A stretch of 64,000 bases of DNA from Pempheris klunzingeri (GCF_042242105.1 NC_092016.1:13096501-13160500), one strand, 5' to 3'; shown: positions 36,325 through 48,465, counted from the stretch's first letter. Notes: a model not told the origin generated them from the letters alone. Translations and numbers: made by a program.

Positions 36325-37322
36325 CTTATATTAATAAAGTATATTTTAGACAAAAAATTAGCAAAAATGGTGCAAGCATTACTGAACATATTATTTGATT
36401 ACATTTCATTTAAAACCTTCAACAAAAGTATAGTATAGTTATGAAAAGTATAGTTGTGAAAAGTTGTTTTTTGTATAAAAAAAGCTGTTGCTTTTGTACA
36501 AGCCAAGAAGAGACTAATTAATCTTTACTATAGGGTGAGGATATTGTGGTAATCATTTATATTTCATCAATTTCACATTAACAACAGAAAATTGAGAATA
36601 ACGCATGATTTCTCTATCTCAGTGAAACCCCAGTGTGAGGTCGTCCTTTTTTAAGGACACATTTTAACCGTGTCACTGAAAAATCAACCTCAGCCTGTGT
36701 TTGTACTGCAGCTGAAAAGGAGCCCGATTACTTACTACCGTAATATCACAAAAAGCGGAGCAACCTACATCTTGCTTAAATGGTTCATATGGATTTACCT
36801 GGCGCAGTCTACTACTATATGATTTTTTTCGAATTAAGACATCATATTGTTTTAAAATCAAAGCAAATCTCAGTATTTTGTCGACGAGAAGTCTTTTATA
36901 TTCTTTGAGATGCTCCTATATTACATGCTCCCCGGTAACTATTTCGTTCCGGGAAAGGGAAGAGTCACATCTATGATTTAAGTTATGAGGTTAGTTAGAG
37001 GAAAACATACTCTGGCTGAGGTCCGACTGGTGCGAGGCTGGCGGCAGGTATGCACTGAAACAGTGTAATTACGGACATGTTGAGCAAACTAAATTAGGAC
37101 ATTTTCTGACTGAATTCATCGTATTATTCTCTGCGGTGTACATTATAACCTCTCAAGAAATGAGAAGTTACGGGCACAGGCTAGACATCACGTTTACCGC
37201 TATTTCCAAATGCTGTTCATTTCGTCGTATTCTGAGTTACTACAGCGAATGACTGGAAAATAACAACTTTAAATTTTGACTCAACAGCCTACTGTCTGAT
37301 GTAAGAAGAATAAAATGCACAG
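36325..37322. other. Upstream region of the paracaspase gene
   Basis: A possible 5' exon ends at a donor near 37046 (GGCGGCAG|GTATGC). A 21-codon frame from ATG 36985-36987 runs into it but does not continue in frame into the next exon by any acceptor I could find. Nothing resembling a death domain is encoded here on either strand. Confidence 0.35.
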
Positions 37323-40300
37323 ATGACTGGATCCCGCCCCAAACCCTGTCGAATAATGATCAGCGGTATGTTATATCTCCACAGGCTCAGCATGCTGAGA
37401 CTTTTCAGAAGAAAAACACAACATTGTGTGATTTCATGTGACTGAGATTCTCACTTGATCTGTTTCAGACATCGTCATCGTGCGTCATCCTGTTTGTGTG
37501 TGTGTGCCGGTGAACCATAGGGTGACCCTGAGTGTCCGTGCTGAGGGCACAGGTGTCCTCAACTACCAGTGGTTCACTGAGGATGAAAATGAGGTATGTG
37601 GATTATACATGTGCCGATGTGTAAGAGTTAAAACCAAACGAGTCCACATCTATTTTCTTTTGAAGGTATTAAAGCATTAAACTCAAGCGTTTAGAATGGC
37701 ACTTGTTATTGCTTACTTTCTGTGTCCATGTCTATATTGAACATGTTTCTTCTGGTGCACTGATGTCTTGATCTGAGATCTTCATCTCAGGGAAACCACC
37801 TGTGTAAATGAGGGATTAACTAGCTTCTTAAAATAACTACTGAAACAAAGTGAAATGATATATCGAGAAGACAGTCTCACACTGATTTTTCTGTGCTCGG
37901 TTATGATTTTCTTTTTCAAGATATCTGGTGGCACCGAAGCAGACTTGACCATCAAAGCTAAGAAAACTCAGCTCTTTGTGTGCCGAGTGAACGACCACTT
38001 TTGCAACTGCGTGTTCAGCGACTGGGTGAAAGTGAAGGTGCTGGATATTGATAAATCAGGTATGCAATGTGTCCTCCTCATGTTAATTTATGTGGTAGTG
38101 TGGTGCTTGTGTCATTTTGCAAGCCATCAGATTTACGCATATTGCTAGTTTATTATTGCTATCTGTATGTTTAAGTCTCTACCTTTTTATTTTCAAACAT
38201 CAGGTTTACCAGCACACTGGCAGGGTGAGCCACACATTGCCGTCAACCCTAAACCCCAGACAGTCCGACGAGGTACAAAACTCTCTCTCTGCTGCGCTGC
38301 CTTTGGCATCCCCACTCCACACTATCAGTGGTACAGAAATGGACAGCCACTGCTGGACAAAACCGGTGACACGCTTCAGGTTAAGACGGATGACAGACGA
38401 TTGTTTACTTACCTCAGTGTTGATAGTGATTGTGTACACAATGTCATATTTGCTGTGTCATTTCACTGACTCTGTTTCATGCACCCTTCACCAGCCCTGT
38501 AACTCAATCAGAAAATGCGTTTAATATTTTGCCAAAGTTTTGATTTATGGTTGAATGATGTTTCATGTGGGGGAACAGCCAGAAAGACAGACAATGGTAG
38601 GAATACATTCTACTGTGGTACTTGCAGATTGACCGAGCAACAGCCGAACACAGAGGAACATACCTGTGCTCCATATCTAACGTGCTAGAGGAGAGATGGA
38701 CTGAACCAGTCGATGTTGACATTGGTAAGTCATAACTGAAACTGCTTTTATCAAGTTTCTCTTTTCACAATTTTATCATTGTAATTTTCTCAGACATTTC
38801 TTCCTTCTTTTCTACTGAAAGGGCTGTGAAGAGAAACAGCTTTTCTTTGCACTCCTGTCATTCAAATGATTTAGCATTTGGTCTTTAAGTTGTTTCCATT
38901 ATGCTGAAGGTACTTTCCCATTTCTACAGACTAAAAAGGAAGTTAGACTCCAAGTAGTACTTGGACACACAACAGGAAAGTGATGTAAAGTGAAACTACC
39001 TCTTGCATGGTTTCCTCCTAACTTATGTTGTGGTGTGCTCAAATCACAAAAAATCAGCAAATTATTATGTTGTACTACACTGTATGATCCCTGTGGATGG
39101 AATAATCCTACCTAAAATCAGATTTCAGTTTTAAAAAACTATTTTGTGCCTCTCTTTTTTTTCCATATTCTCCAGTGCAAACTGATCACCTTCCTCCTGC
39201 AGCACCCACAGGTAAAGTTTTATGGAAAGAAACTCTGTGTCAACCCATGTTATTTTAAGAGCTCTCAATAAGACAACTATTGCAGTATTCTGATGAAATC
39301 CCTTCCATGCTTTTTATGAATTCTGCTGTGGTCTTTATTTTAGCTACTGATAAAGTTGCCCTACTTATTGGCAACCTGAACTACTCCAACCACCCCGGCT
39401 TGATGGCCCCCCTTATGGATGTGCATGAGCTGGCCAATCTCTTACAGCAGCTTGGCTTCAGAGTGGTTTCCCTGCTGGATCTCACCAGGGAGGAGATGCT
39501 GGCCGCTATCGACAAGTTCATTCAGCTCCTTGACAGAGGGGTTTATGGTCAGTATTATTTGCCTGTGCATAATTTTTGTCTTAGGTAGACACTTTTGCCA
39601 GCTCATTCATGACTTAAGCTGTAGTCCTAGGAGAAATGCTGACATAGTACTTTTTGACAAGATTTCTGCGGGACCTGAAGTGCAACATTCCAACTTCTAT
39701 TGTCATATCCTGGTCCTTATCCGTGGCTGTCTGCTTGTCATGGCTCATGAACCTGCGGGTGGTTTATAGCATCTTGCTTTATACGTACGTGTGGCTGAAT
39801 GGGCAGATAAGGGGTAAAAAGAAGTGTAGACGTTGTTCACAATTTTGTATGCTGTGAATTGCACTTCTTGAATGCCTACAACACTTTGAGAGGGTGGATT
39901 AATACTGACAGCCAACTTAACTTCTGTCTATCTGCATGTGAAAAAAGAGAAGTGGCATGGAAGTGTATGAAAACATGCAGAGCAAGGACTAGTTGTTCAG
40001 AGGAACTATGCCACTACTGTTGTTAAACAGTAGAGAGGAATGCACTATAATCATGGAACTGCAATATGAAATTATGCACATGATATAATAAATATAGTGA
40101 TAACTATCATGCTGTGTCAGAATGATACTGTGCTACTATTCTCTTGTTTCTGTTGCTGATAGTGAAACAATGACGGAAAATTGAGAAAGCCTACATGTTT
40201 TGAAATATATTCTGTATAGAAATCAGGCATCTATTTGCTGCCCTGTTTGACCTCTTCTCTAAACTGCTCCAAACATGATTTATTCTGTTTATACAGTCTT

Positions 40301-43300
40301 TCAGCTGTAACTACATGTGTATTTTATCACTCTTGGCAGGCCTTTTCTACTATGCGGGTCATGGTTATGAGCGTGCTGGGAGGAATTACTTGGTAGCTGT
40401 TGATGCTCCACAACCATACCGACCTGAAAACTGTGTCTGTGTACAGAGGGTCATGCTTAACATGCAGCAAAGGCGGACTGCACTGAATGTAATCCTACTG
40501 GACACCTGTAGAAAATGGTAGGTGCAGTAATTAATTACTGTTTGCGTTGACAGATGGAATTTATTTGTAAAGTGGTTATTATACATGCTTTATTCTGCAA
40601 ATTTAAACTTTTAAAATCTGTACTTACTAGTTGAATTTGCTTGTTGTAATACACAAGTTATCAGGATTTATTTTGACTACTTCTTTGTTCCACAAACTAT
40701 ATTCTAAGGTACAACCAGGATTGCATACCTTCATTTATCATGCCGTTGGGACCCAGTGGGAACACTGTTTACGGTTACGCCACGTATGTACTTTCTATTA
40801 GTTGCTTTATAAATATTTAATTACAAATACAGAGCCGATAGCCAAACCAATTCAGCAAACACAATTATTATAGGCTTGTGACCTGAGAATCATTTTTCAA
40901 ATAAGCCAACATGCTGTAGAAAAGCAGAACTAATTCTTTTGCTACCTGTTTTGGAATAACATTTCCTTTATTAACTGATGCAGATGTGAAGATGCTGAGG
41001 CTTTTGAAGTCCAAGACGGAGGGAAAAGTAGTGGGATCTTCACTAAGTACTTGAATGCACACATCCTACAGCCGGGAAAGGTCACTCATGTCTTAGAGAT
41101 GGTGTCTGAGGGTGAGTATTTCAGTGGCTGTCTTTTTAGTTTTTAAGACCATGGTGACAAATCTGATGCAGTAACAAAAATAGCTGTAGCTTTTTTTGAC
41201 AGTTTTTAGCAGGTGCATGGACATGTGCGGCCACAGAGAAAGTGGAAGTTTCATATGAACAAATTTATGGCTAATACTAAAATAAGTAGTGAAGGGGGCA
41301 GGTTGTTCTTTGGTGTGATTGGTGGACCAAAGACAAGTTTTATAATCGTTGGCAACACATTTTAGTGTTGTTTACTTAGGACTTGGAAGTATAGCTGTGA
41401 CTGAGCTGGGGTGTGATGGGGAGTTATCAAGTTGTCCCGTCTCGAGAGCATGTTTGTCTGTGTGATGGGTCTCTGGCGGAATAATTTTTCGAGGTACCAT
41501 TAGCATGTGACCTCATTCTCTGGACATTCACACTGTTGGCTAGAGAACAGCAAGACATCTGAGAGCTGCAGAGTGCAAGACAGCTGCTTTGCCGTTTGGA
41601 CATCCACTGCCACTGCTCTCATGTGATCACTCACAAAATCAGAACTAGCAAGGCAGGACGCCCTGCAAACAGCACTGTGTGTGTGTCTGTGTATGTGGAC
41701 AAATTTAGATGACCAAATGAACCATTGCTTAGGAAGTTTTTACAACATGTTTTATCCTTTTAGCTATGTGTACTTTTCTTTGAAATCCCAGAGCCACAAT
41801 ATGGGCAGTAACTTAAAAACTTCCAGGCCTTTGTTTTTTTGATATGTGCTCATCTTATCTGGGACATATTTAGAGATGGAAAAAGAGATGTTGATGATGA
41901 GCTGCTGGTTGCTCATCCATTATGGGAACATAGTGAAATACAAATATCCCTGACCCTAAATCATCTCAAAAACCAAGCATAAATCATTATTAAATAATTT
42001 GAACATGGTTTCACTGCTGGCAAGCCATTACATGCTCTTAACCATTTAAAAGATTCCTGTGTTTGCATGTGTTGAATCTTGTGCAGAGGAATTTTCCAAG
42101 TCTCATCTAGTCCAGTCAATTACTGTGAATATTAACTATTAACTAAAATTTCCCTAAGTTCCTCAAAGCCAGCCATGTGAATATGATGATTTCTAGAACT
42201 AACTCGGACACTATTGCAAAACCCAGGCAGTCCCATGGTCAGAAGAGTGTGCGTAATGTTTTTATAGAGGTTTCAGCAGTTAATGATGTGTTGATTTTCT
42301 CAAAATTGGTCAAAGTGGACTGAGTAAAATATATGAAAAGAGATTGTACATGAAGCTGTATGTGAAGCTGCTGTTGTCCTCTGATCTCACAGGCATCATA
42401 TTTACCTTCATGTTCTCCCTCAGATCTGGCCAGGGACCCTCTCGTCAAAGGCAAGCAGGTGGTGGAGATCAAACACACCCTGAAGGAACCTCGATCCCTC
42501 GCTGACCCAGTTTGTACCACAGGCCACACAAGGGAACTAAACCGGCGAGATGCCAGCTGGAGACGAGCAAATGGTGTGTTTAAGAACATTTTTGCAAACT
42601 ATTTTTATTGAATTCCAAGTCAAATGTCACTAGCATGCTATGTAAAATCTATCGACATCCCAAATATACGTTATTTTCCATCAAGTTCCGTTTCTTGATC
42701 TTTTTTCTCTTTGAGTGGGAGTTTCCTCACACCTCCTACACTTGGGCAAAAACCAAGTGCAGACGTTGTGGTTTAATATTTATCTCCATTCAAAAAAAGC
42801 TACACATTGTTTTTGAGAAATCACAACAAGGAACAGGTTCATTTTACAAAAAGTATTTTCATGTCTAATAGAAGGAAGTTGCCTTTTGACACCTCATAGC
42901 TTCCTCAAATTGCGTGAACCCCTTTGAAGAGGAATATTGCTATCTAATCTGAAAATCTCCTCAGTCTCCTTCAGACTAGATGAATCATACAAGTCTGCAT
43001 CTTAAAATAACAGAGCAGTTGAAAGTCCCTGCTGTGGTTAATCAAATGATCAGCAAAATCAGCTTCCCTGTCTCAGTAATTTAATACCATAATAATGCAA
43101 AACTACAGTCAGACGCAAATAGAAGTAGAGCATGCTACTTTTAGTCTTCTTTTTTTAAAGAACCTCTTTTTTTTTTTATATCTCCTTTCAGAGCTACCAC
43201 AGAAGAGGCGGCTGATGTTCCCTAGCGGAGCAGAAGTGGAAGTCAGCTTCTCCGCTTTGTTCTCTAATGTCTTGGTGGCTTTTGCCACTGTAAAGACCAC

Positions 43301-44483
43301 AGGTCCCCACACCCAGGACTGCACCATCAGTCTGAGAAGCATACCTGTAAATATTTATTTTTTTACTTGTCAGACATCTTGCCAAGTTTTATTGTCATAC
43401 ATTTAGAGGCCACAGAAGACATCATACAGTGACATCTGGCAAATTTTTTGTAAGAATGAGGTTAGGTTTAAAAACTACAAGTTGTATTTACATCATAAAT
43501 TCCATGTTGCTCACCATGGAATAGTCAGTTTCCATTAGCCAGCAGGAATTTCTCAATGATGACCATTCACCCCCCCCACGTTCCACATGTCTGAGGAAGT
43601 CCTGCCCATATATAGACTTCCAGCCTGCTGCAACCACAGACAAAGACAAAGCAGGAAGTATAATCAGTTACAGTCTGCTGTACTTCTGCTGGTGTGAGAC
43701 ATGCGCGTGTTCCCCTACAGATTCTTATCTTGGACCATACTGACACCTAGTGACGTAGTGATGTATGACTGCATCCAATTTTTGTGTATTTCTAGCTGCG
43801 AGTCAGTGCCATGCCTGTGTCAATATTTATTATAGATACCATGTGTATATATGTTTATTGAGAGTGACCTTATGCATGTTTTGTTACACCTAGTTAAAAA
43901 TTGTAATTCTCTCTTTTATTCTCTGAAACCTTAGCCAATGGAAGACATATTTTCGGGCCCAGGCAGGTCGGAGGAGATGGACTCTCTACTATTTAGGAAA
44001 TCTGATAACCCAGACTGTACTCTACAACTTTGCTCTGTTCAGAAGCTTAAGGTATGCAGCCAGTGATAATGTGTTAAGTCTTTACAAGTCTTCACAAGAA
44101 AGTACATGCAATAAATGTCAAAATGCTTTATCGTGTGCTTTTGTTAGGAATCTCTGGTCATCAAGGTGGATCTGCACTATACTCACATGAACAGTAAGAT
44201 GCGCCAGACAGAAAGCCAACAGGTGGACATAGGAAAGCCGCTGATAGCATCTTGTAAACTGCCCAAGAGGAATGGTGCAACTGCCAAGAAACAAGAAGGT
44301 GCTTCTGCTCAAAGTATGGGCAACATTTCAAACAACAAACCAGTGCTGCAGCAGACTATGGCTGGTCCATGTCGCCCTTTCACCAGAAAGGCAGAGTGTG
44401 CTGCTAAAGTTGCAGTTACAAGGAGCAACGAACCTGAGGAGAACGATGAGAATGAACTGCAAGATTTCAGTCTTCGACATTAG
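37323..44483 (+). CDS. MALT1-type paracaspase paralog lacking the death domain
   Basis: Paracaspases cleave after arginine and act as scaffolds in CARD-BCL10-MALT1 signalling to NF-kB. Exons are 37323-37365, 37469-37593, 37921-38059, 38204-38379, 38628-38724, 39176-39211, 39344-39547, 40340-40517, 40709-40783, 40984-41111, 42424-42573, 43192-43346, 43935-44051 and 44148-44483, total 652 residues. Ig-like domain 1 spans about 16-100 and Ig-like 2 about 105-192 (ISNVLEERW). The caspase-like domain begins near TDKVALLIGNLNYSNHPG. Catalytic His281 is in YYAGHGYE and Cys330 in LLDTCRKW, 49 residues apart as in human MALT1 (H415, C464). A third Ig-like region follows ELPQKRRLMFP. Human MALT1 is about 824 aa; the shortfall is mostly the N-terminal death domain. 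The gene lies head to head with alpk3. It probably corresponds to a fish malt2/malt3-type (PCASP2/3) gene; I do not assign which. Confidence 0.92.
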
Positions 44484-44832
44484 ACCTTTCTGGTCCTGTT
44501 TGTGTAAATACTACTATGAAAATGTCACGTTTTTTTTTTATTGATGTGATTAGGAATTACTCAATTGGTAATCATGCATCTGACTTGTCTGTGTTTGGTG
44601 ATGATGAATGAGAGAGTGAATGATGTAGGTAGAAGGTATGCGTTTGCTTTGTGTTACCAGCCTTCAACTCTTAGCTCAACACTGAAGAAACATTAACACT
44701 TTTGCTAACCAGAGATTTCATCATAAATTGCACAATACTACATATTATACTTTTTCGTTAGTGGCAAGCTGGCTAGCCTAATTTTTTACAATTTGTTTTG
44801 ATTTTTTGACCATTACTGTTAATTATTTATCT

Positions 44833-44838
44833 AATAAA
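44833..44838 (+). terminator. Paracaspase gene poly(A) signal
   Basis: AATAAA about 350 bp after the stop codon at 44481-44483. Confidence 0.6.
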
Positions 44839-44859
44839 GACAACTACTTCCACCAGTAC

Positions 44860-45638
44860 TTTGATTATAAGTCTCTTGAAACTTGCCTCACTGGATTAAA
44901 AAGTGTGATTTAATGGACTACATGTAATTTAACAGTTATGATGCTAAATCATGGTTTGTCTTAAACCTGACAGAGTAAGTGAAAGTGCCTCTTTAAATCA
45001 AACAGCATGACTGAAGACTAAAAGACGGAACGTGCCACCCTCATCATGTGAGGACACGTAGACTAAAATGATCAGAAATGTCAAGATCATGGTAAGTAAG
45101 CCAAAGGGAAGTACGATTATTACCCTTTAGGACTTCAGAGTGAAAGACAAACATTAAACGCATAAACGAAGACATGTAGCGTAAATTAAATGGGCTGAAA
45201 CGCCGCTAGCATCGTGCAAAGTTGCAAACTCGCGTTCCCCTGTAACTTTATTAACTATAATGTAAAAACAGGCATAATATTTTACTACACTTTACTAAAT
45301 AGGTAAAAAAAAAACAAAAAAACAAACATACGCAGGACAAAATACAGGTATTTCGCAGGTCTGTTTGGCCCACCAGTAGCTAACGTTAAATTAGTGAGCG
45401 CTAGCTAAACTTTAGCTAACAGTAAAGTTAGCTAACTAGTCAAAGTTAGCTAAACGATAACAACCATAACCACCTCATTGTTGCCTGAATTAGCCACTAC
45501 AGTTTCCAATTCTCTAACATGTCGGTTTGTTAGAGATTGTTTGCAGTTCCCTCCCGGTTCGGCATCATTGGTAGTTATCATTGCATGCCGTCTTATAGGC
45601 GAAATCTCTCCGCTCGTCACCAGCGCTTCCGCTAGCTC
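44860..45638. other. Intergenic, paracaspase gene to tRNA-His
   Basis: No gene recognised. A cluster of TTAGCTAA/GCTAAC words lies at 45378-45460. Confidence 0.45.
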
Positions 45639-45710
45639 GCCGTGATCGTATAGTGGTTAGTACTCTGCGTTGTGGCCGCAGCAACCCCGGTTCGAATCCG
45701 GGTCACGGCA
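45639..45710 (+). tRNA. tRNA-His (anticodon GTG)
   Basis: The 72-nt sequence folds as a standard cloverleaf. The acceptor stem GCCGTGA pairs with TCACGGC, followed by the discriminator A. The D-arm contains TATAGTGGTTAGTA. The anticodon stem CTGCG/CGCAG encloses TTGTGGC with anticodon GTG. The T-arm CCCGG-TTCGAAT-CCGGG is perfect. Internal A and B boxes are intact. No G-1 is encoded, as usual for eukaryotic tRNA-His. CCA is not encoded. Confidence 0.97.
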
Positions 45711-45738
45711 GAGAAGTAGTCCGGTAAAGGGAGCCTCG

Positions 45739-45742
45739 TTTT
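45739..45742 (+). terminator. RNA polymerase III terminator of tRNA-His
   Basis: A TTTT run 29 bases downstream of the mature tRNA end, the first T4 in that direction. Confidence 0.6.
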
Positions 45743-45744
45743 GG

Positions 45745-46600
45745 ACCCTAATTGTTAAAGTGTTGCTATATCCCCAACAGCAGTAGACTGTTATACCCAT
45801 TTTATGTGCAATGTGGTGTGCTTTAGTACTGATGAGTGAAATCCATCTGCACGCCTATGATCAAGTAGTTTAAGGTTAAACTGCTGGGAATAATTTGACA
45901 TTTAATTGAAGTTACATGCCTTGATTTTCCAGAGAATCCTCGCACCAAACCGGTTAATGATTTTCTTACAGGGATGTGTATGTGTATGTCTGCTGAAAGC
46001 GCACTAACGACAGCAGGCCTGCAGGTGGCAGTCAGATACATGGACTATTTAACCTCTATGATAGGAAGAGTTTTATATATAATGCCTTGCCCCCTTTTCA
46101 GGATGACCCAAGTTTCGCGAAAGTATTTACAATTAAATAAACCCCTAACCGTGGTTTCGGTCAGTCTGGCATGATGTTGGTTCTTGTGCAAAGCATTGCC
46201 ATGAAAGCCATTTAGTCAAGTGCACAAGACACATTAAGTGCTTAAGATATTTTCCACCCAGGTTTTGCCTCCGGAGCTCCTCTCAGGGATATTTGGTGTG
46301 TTGTATGTATGCTTAAGCCCACAGAAGCCTGGCCTGGGTTTACTGGATTGGAAGCATTTTTATCACCACAGCTTTTGGTTTAAAACGGGATAAGGCACTG
46401 CAGTCATCACACAGCAGTTTTACAATCTAAATAAAACGTGATCGCATGTTTAATTGCAAGACAATGCGGGATATTTTCCAATAAAAGAGTCAAATGTGAA
46501 TATTTCCGGGCCTCGGGTAGCTGTGTATCAGGACAAACTGCAGCGTGAGAAGAAAAAAAAAAAACCAATATCGGATCTTAAAGCGCAGAGAAAAAGCCAC
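45745..46600. other. Spacer between tRNA-His and the frmd5 promoter
   Basis: No coding region or recognised repeat. Confidence 0.4.
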
Positions 46601-46620
46601 ACGCTCCTGTTGGTTCACTT

Positions 46621-46628
46621 TGACGTCA
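46621..46628. promoter_or_regulatory. frmd5: CRE-like site upstream of frmd5
   Basis: A perfect TGACGTCA palindrome 319 bp upstream of the frmd5 start codon, followed by a GC-rich CCCGCCCGC stretch. A full CRE close to a GC-rich 5' end fits a promoter, but use is inferred. Confidence 0.4.
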
Positions 46629-46946
46629 GTTTTCATCGGGACCCGCCCGCTTGCTCAAGTGGCAGCGGTGAATGGTGAGAGATAATCCTCGGCTCTGCCA
46701 CGGACACACAGCAAGGCTTTGAGCTGCCTCTGGATCTGGATGCGGGCATCCTTGGATTCTGCTCTCAGCACGGGCCCACTGCGCGAAAACTTAACGGGAC
46801 AACAATGGTGCACGCCTCGGCGGCTGAATCCGTGGCTGCTGGTCGTTTAGGGGACCGGGGATTGCGCTCAATGTGACATTCACTTGCACGCTGGTGTTGA
46901 GTTTATTGTTCTGGTCCTAGACGCAGAGCAGCGATTCACTGGGAAG

Positions 46947-47048
46947 ATGTTGAGCCGATTTATGAGTGGCAGCATCAGGAATCTTGAGCGGGAATACAGC
47001 TGCACCGTCAGACTGCTGGACGATACGGAATATACGTGCACCATTCAG
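46947..47048 (+). CDS. frmd5: FERM domain-containing protein 5, first coding exon (partial)
   Basis: FRMD5 is a membrane-associated FERM protein that binds p120-catenin and takes part in cell adhesion and migration. The exon encodes 34 residues beginning [19 protein letters not shown] and ending [10 protein letters not shown]. This matches the human FRMD5 N-terminus except for a few substitutions and covers the first strand of the FERM F1 lobe. It ends at a consensus phase 0 donor (CAG|GTTAGT), where the human protein continues with the rest of the F1 lobe. The ATG has A at -3. No second coding exon is found by 64000, so intron 1 is at least 17 kb. The fish duplicate (a or b) cannot be told from this exon. 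Confidence 0.9.
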
Positions 47049-48430
47049 GTTAGTCACCTGTCTGCCACAGTTTATGCACTGAATAGCGCTGCAATTGTGT
47101 CTGACCTGGCAGACAGAGCAGCGAGTGTTTGCTGAGGGACAGCAAGTGCCTGCACGTCCCGCTTCTGGTGTCTACCAAGAGAAACCACAGAGCCTGAATA
47201 GAAATATGCAGTTATTTTCATCACTTCAAATCACAGAAGGCTGATTCAGGGGGATGTGTTTCCCTCACATGACCCGCTAGTGCCAGAATATGTGAGTGAA
47301 TTTGGTGGCAGGCTGTGAGAGGGGAGCTCTGTAGGACAGACATGGCACTGCCCTCAAGCTCAGGGTGATGGGATGTCAAAAGGACACCACACTCTCGCAT
47401 GCATGACTGGATTTTTGGCTGGATCATTTGTCTTAGCTTGAGGTCGTGCTGCTCGTTGGATTATTGCTTGTTTGTTCATCATTTAGCCTTGTTGCTCATG
47501 CAGTTTCCCTTGAACCTCTGACATCAATAATGCACACGGGGTATCCCGTTGCTGCCGTGGAGAACATGCCTGCTAAGTTACACGTTATGGCTCTGGTAGA
47601 TCTACACAGGTGTGAGCGCTGTGTGACATTTTCCTCCATTCACCACAGTGGAAAACAAACTATTGACGTTGTCATCTGAGAGATTTTTGCTTGTGAAGAT
47701 GAGAACGGAGCTGGGCCCTGATGTTGAAAAAATCTCTGCCTTTTGTCTCACCACTACAAGCATTCCTTTGATGATTGTGCAGTCTCATGTTCACGCTGAT
47801 TTCATAAGTAGTAGGTGAGAGGCCCCCGTCGCATCAGTTCCAAGACAAAATTGTTTCCTTTGTGGATGCTGTGGAGTTGTAAGAAAGGTGTGTAAGGAAA
47901 TCCTCAGAGATTTCCCTTATTAGTCAGCAACATGTAGATGCATTAAAGCCGTTCTCCAACATACCAGTGAAATATTAACGTGCCTTGTGAAACGACAAAT
48001 AAGACATGCACGATTATTGTCACTTTGATATCTGCTACCATCAGCAGGCTATGCCGCAATCGCCTCTCCTCTCTCCCACGAGCAAGTATGAAATAGACAC
48101 TGCAATTACTGTAGGATCGTGACTGTGTGCCCAGGTTGTAAACAGACCTGCATTTCTGCTCGGAGAGCTGAGCCAGTGATGGAGCTGGGCCAGATGGACT
48201 GTGAAGCCAGCAGGTGTGCTGTTTGCAGCAGAGTCGTGTGGTCTGGTTGGCTGACGTCAGCTGGCTGGAAGGAGGGGAGTGGAGTGAAAGAGGAGCCTGC
48301 TCCGGCACTGCCGTGACTGTCTGGCATCCTGACTGTCTTTCTGTCCAACCTGGCCTCGGGAGGGAACAGGACAATACACCTGGCCAGCCACACCGCTGGA
48401 GCATGCTCCTCATTTAGTTTAAACTTTAGA

Positions 48431-48465
48431 CCTTCCTTCCTTCCTCCCTTTCTTCCTTCCTTCCA
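48431..48465. repeat. (CCTT)n low-complexity tract
   Basis: Interrupted CCTT/TTCC tandem repeats within frmd5 intron 1. Confidence 0.8.

Noticed and set aside
36985-37047. Upstream MRLVRGKH... frame as a first coding exon of the paracaspase
   Set aside because: It ends at a plausible donor, but no acceptor before 37323 joins it in frame without a stop. It is better read as 5' UTR.
34980-37322. Hidden death-domain exon upstream of the paracaspase
   Set aside because: Searched by eye in all frames. Only the LINE fragment and short non-coding frames were seen.
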